Assembly (NCBI GenBank): GCA_002396005.1
Contig: DGVW01000040.1
Span: 1-6,315, forward strand
Direction of reading: 5' to 3'
Source of the DNA: Oribacterium sp. UBA4274
Lineage (GTDB): Bacteria; Bacillota; Clostridia; Lachnospirales; Lachnospiraceae
Length of the DNA: 6,315 nt
The position numbers and the translations under genes are program-made. Below, one piece after another: positions 4,920-6,315 of the stretch; position 1 is the first letter of the stretch; the number at the start of each line of letters is the position of its first letter. The notes below the pieces were generated by a model. It ran no database searches. It was not told the DNA's origin and saw only the letters and a list, made by a program, of their open reading frames with translations.

Positions 4920-5675
4920 ATGTTTATTTTGTTTAGCTTCATCGTCATGCGTGTTACAGGAGTGATAGAGCTGAATTCCGTGTTGTCACGAGCTGAATTA
5001 CCGGGTTCTATAAAGGGAATGTTTATATTCATGCTTTCTGCCATGATTTATGTATGGACTAACGGCATGTTATATGCGGAACCGGAAACATTGCTTGAAT
5101 ATGCATTAATGCTTATAAAAGAACTTGGAATCGGGGCATGTATAGCATTTGGTATGGAACTCTCACTTGCAGTGGTACGTTTCGGCGGAACATTAATAGA
5201 CTTTATGATGGGACTAAATATGGCTCAGATGTATGATCCGTCATCCAACCAACAGGTGACGCCCAATGCCAATCTTCTTGGCATCTTCGTGAGCCTTATT
5301 TTTTTTACTTCCAACGCACATCTCAGATATATACAGATTATATTTGATTCTATTAAGCTCATTCCTTTCGGACAGGTACAGATCAATGCTGGAATTGCAG
5401 CCTATATGATAAAGCTTTTCAACAGTTGTATCATCATGGGACTGCAGCTTGCATTTCCGATTCTTGCAATAGAGCTTCTTGCAGAGATATCTCTTGGAAT
5501 ACTTATGAGAGTTATACCTCAGCTTAATATTTTTTCAGTAAATTTCCAGTTGAAGATAATAGTAGGTATGGTGATGCTTCTTGTGCTGTTCAGCCCTTTG
5601 GCGGATATGCTTACAAGACTTATAAGCGAATTATTTGAGCATCTCGACGAGATTATGCTGATACTGGCAGGATAG
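4920..5675 (+). CDS. fliR: Flagellar type III export gate protein FliR
   Basis: FliR closes the export gate as its single-copy subunit with five FliP. The 251-residue hydrophobic protein is of usual length. Recognisable blocks are the N-terminal membrane helix, with the arginine of the 'aRv.g' block at R11, LPGSIKGMFIFMLSAMIYV (27-45) and GMELSLAVVRFGGTLIDFMM (78-97). These are followed by GLNMAQMYDPSSNQQVTPNA (98-117), the HLRYIQIIFDSIKLIPFGQ block (134-152) and RVIPQLNIFSVNFQLKIIVG (197-216), which is the family's 'R..PQ.NiF.v.fplki..G' signature. Several membrane segments are evident by composition. It starts one base after the fliQ stop and ends eight bases before flhB. Its TAG stop runs into the next ribosome site. 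Confidence 0.96.
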   Translation: MFILFSFIVMRVTGVIELNSVLSRAELPGSIKGMFIFMLSAMIYVWTNGMLYAEPETLLEYALMLIKELGIGACIAFGMELSLAVVRFGGTLIDFMMGLNMAQMYDPSSNQQVTPNANLLGIFVSLIFFTSNAHLRYIQIIFDSIKLIPFGQVQINAGIAAYMIKLFNSCIIMGLQLAFPILAIELLAEISLGILMRVIPQLNIFSVNFQLKIIVGMVMLLVLFSPLADMLTRLISELFEHLDEIMLILAG

Positions 5676-5678
5676 GAG
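5674..5678 (+). promoter_or_regulatory. Ribosome binding site of flhB overlapping the fliR stop
   Basis: AGGAG overlaps the last two bases of the fliR stop TAG (5673-5675) and ends five bases before the flhB ATG at 5684. The same GATAGGAG arrangement occurs at the fliP-fliQ border. Confidence 0.75.
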
Positions 5679-5683
5679 TTTAT

Positions 5684-6315
5684 ATGGGCGGGGATGATGC
5701 TGCTGATAAAACCGAGGAACCTACAGCGCGAAAGATAAGTGAGGCGCGTAAAGAAGGAAATGTATGCCAGAGTAAAGATGTTGCCACAGTAGTCATACTG
5801 CTGGGCGTTTTTGTGATGGTGAGAATTATGCTGCCGGTTATATACAGATACATCATCAGTTTGTTGAGATTTGTACTTGACTGTATTTCGTGGAGTGATC
5901 GTAATCCATTGGGAGGTCCCCTGTTTTACAGATTCATCATTTATGCATTAATTTGTTCATTACCCATACTTTTAACAGCTGTTGTACTTGGTATATTATC
6001 TCACTGCATACAAACGAGATTTAATTATTCAAAGAAGGCTACAAAAGTAAAGTTCAGTAAGCTTAATCCTATATCGGGCATGAAAAGGCTGTTTTCTCTC
6101 AGTAATATTGTGGAAGTAATAAAAAACATATTGAAGATTCTGGTTCTATTGGTTCTTCTGTGTGTGATCATTAGAGGTGAGCTTCTGCCCATTGCCCGTA
6201 TGTTTGATATACCGCCATTACAATCAACACTTATTTTGCTTGGTTTTATCTGGGATTTGATCTTTCGCGTTGTTATAGCATTTTCGGTTATAGCATTTGC
6301 AGATTATATGTACCA
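5684..6315 (+). CDS. flhB: Flagellar export switch protein FlhB (N-terminal part; runs off the window)
   Basis: FlhB is the export-gate protein that switches substrate class from rod/hook to filament through self-cleavage of its C-terminal domain. The frame starting at 5684 stays open to the window end, giving 210 codons. The N-terminus shows the family motif KTEEPTARKISEARKEGNV (9-27) followed by QSKDV (29-33). Hydrophobic segments lie at about 34-55, 84-106, 146-166 and 180-205. The conserved cytoplasmic loop KVKFSKLNPISGMKRLFS (121-138) and ADYMY (206-210) also match. The cleavage domain with its NPTH motif would lie beyond the window and cannot be checked. FlhB normally has about 350-380 residues, so a little over half is present. 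The start is set by the AGGAG site at 5674-5678 and follows fliR by eight bases. Confidence 0.95.
   Translation, partial: MGGDDAADKTEEPTARKISEARKEGNVCQSKDVATVVILLGVFVMVRIMLPVIYRYIISLLRFVLDCISWSDRNPLGGPLFYRFIIYALICSLPILLTAVVLGILSHCIQTRFNYSKKATKVKFSKLNPISGMKRLFSLSNIVEVIKNILKILVLLVLLCVIIRGELLPIARMFDIPPLQSTLILLGFIWDLIFRVVIAFSVIAFADYMY

Overview
The window is a compact, single-strand flagellar and chemotaxis operon fragment with every gene on the + strand. Coding density is close to complete. A FliY-type switch protein with CheC-like domains, a separate cheY inside the flagellar operon, good AGGAG-type ribosome sites, moderate GC and free use of ATA, AGA and AGG codons all point to a motile Gram-positive of the Clostridia. 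A Lachnospiraceae member of the Butyrivibrio/Roseburia kind is my best guess, but the taxon is inferred from style and not from a search.

Layout: the C-terminal tail of an unidentified upstream gene (1-57), then fliM (107-1210), cheY (1274-1642), flgC (1695-2147), fliY (2177-3628), fliO (3633-3986), fliP (3986-4642), fliQ (4652-4918), fliR (4920-5675) and the first 210 codons of flhB (5684 to the window end). From fliY onward the genes touch or nearly touch, with gaps of -1 to 9 bases. The only spacers above 25 bases are at 58-106, 1211-1273, 1643-1694 and 2148-2176. No stretch above 300 bases lacks a gene, and I see no terminator, RNA gene, mobile element or CRISPR array.

How the genes work together: FliM and FliY form the C-ring switch that reads phosphorylated CheY. 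FliY should also dephosphorylate CheY-P through two CheC-type active sites. FlgC is a proximal rod protein. FliO, FliP, FliQ, FliR and FlhB build the membrane core of the type III flagellar export gate.

The main departures from the textbook Firmicute order (fliL-fliM-fliY-cheY-fliO-P-Q-R-flhB) are cheY placed before fliY and flgC standing alone between them. The most interesting protein-level feature is in FliY. Its usual N-terminal CheY-binding peptide is absent. Two near-identical 26-residue tandem repeats in its central linker instead carry a peptide that closely resembles the CheY-P docking motif at the FliM N-terminus. I see no wholly new system here; it is a recognisable flagellar operon with a few unusual local features.
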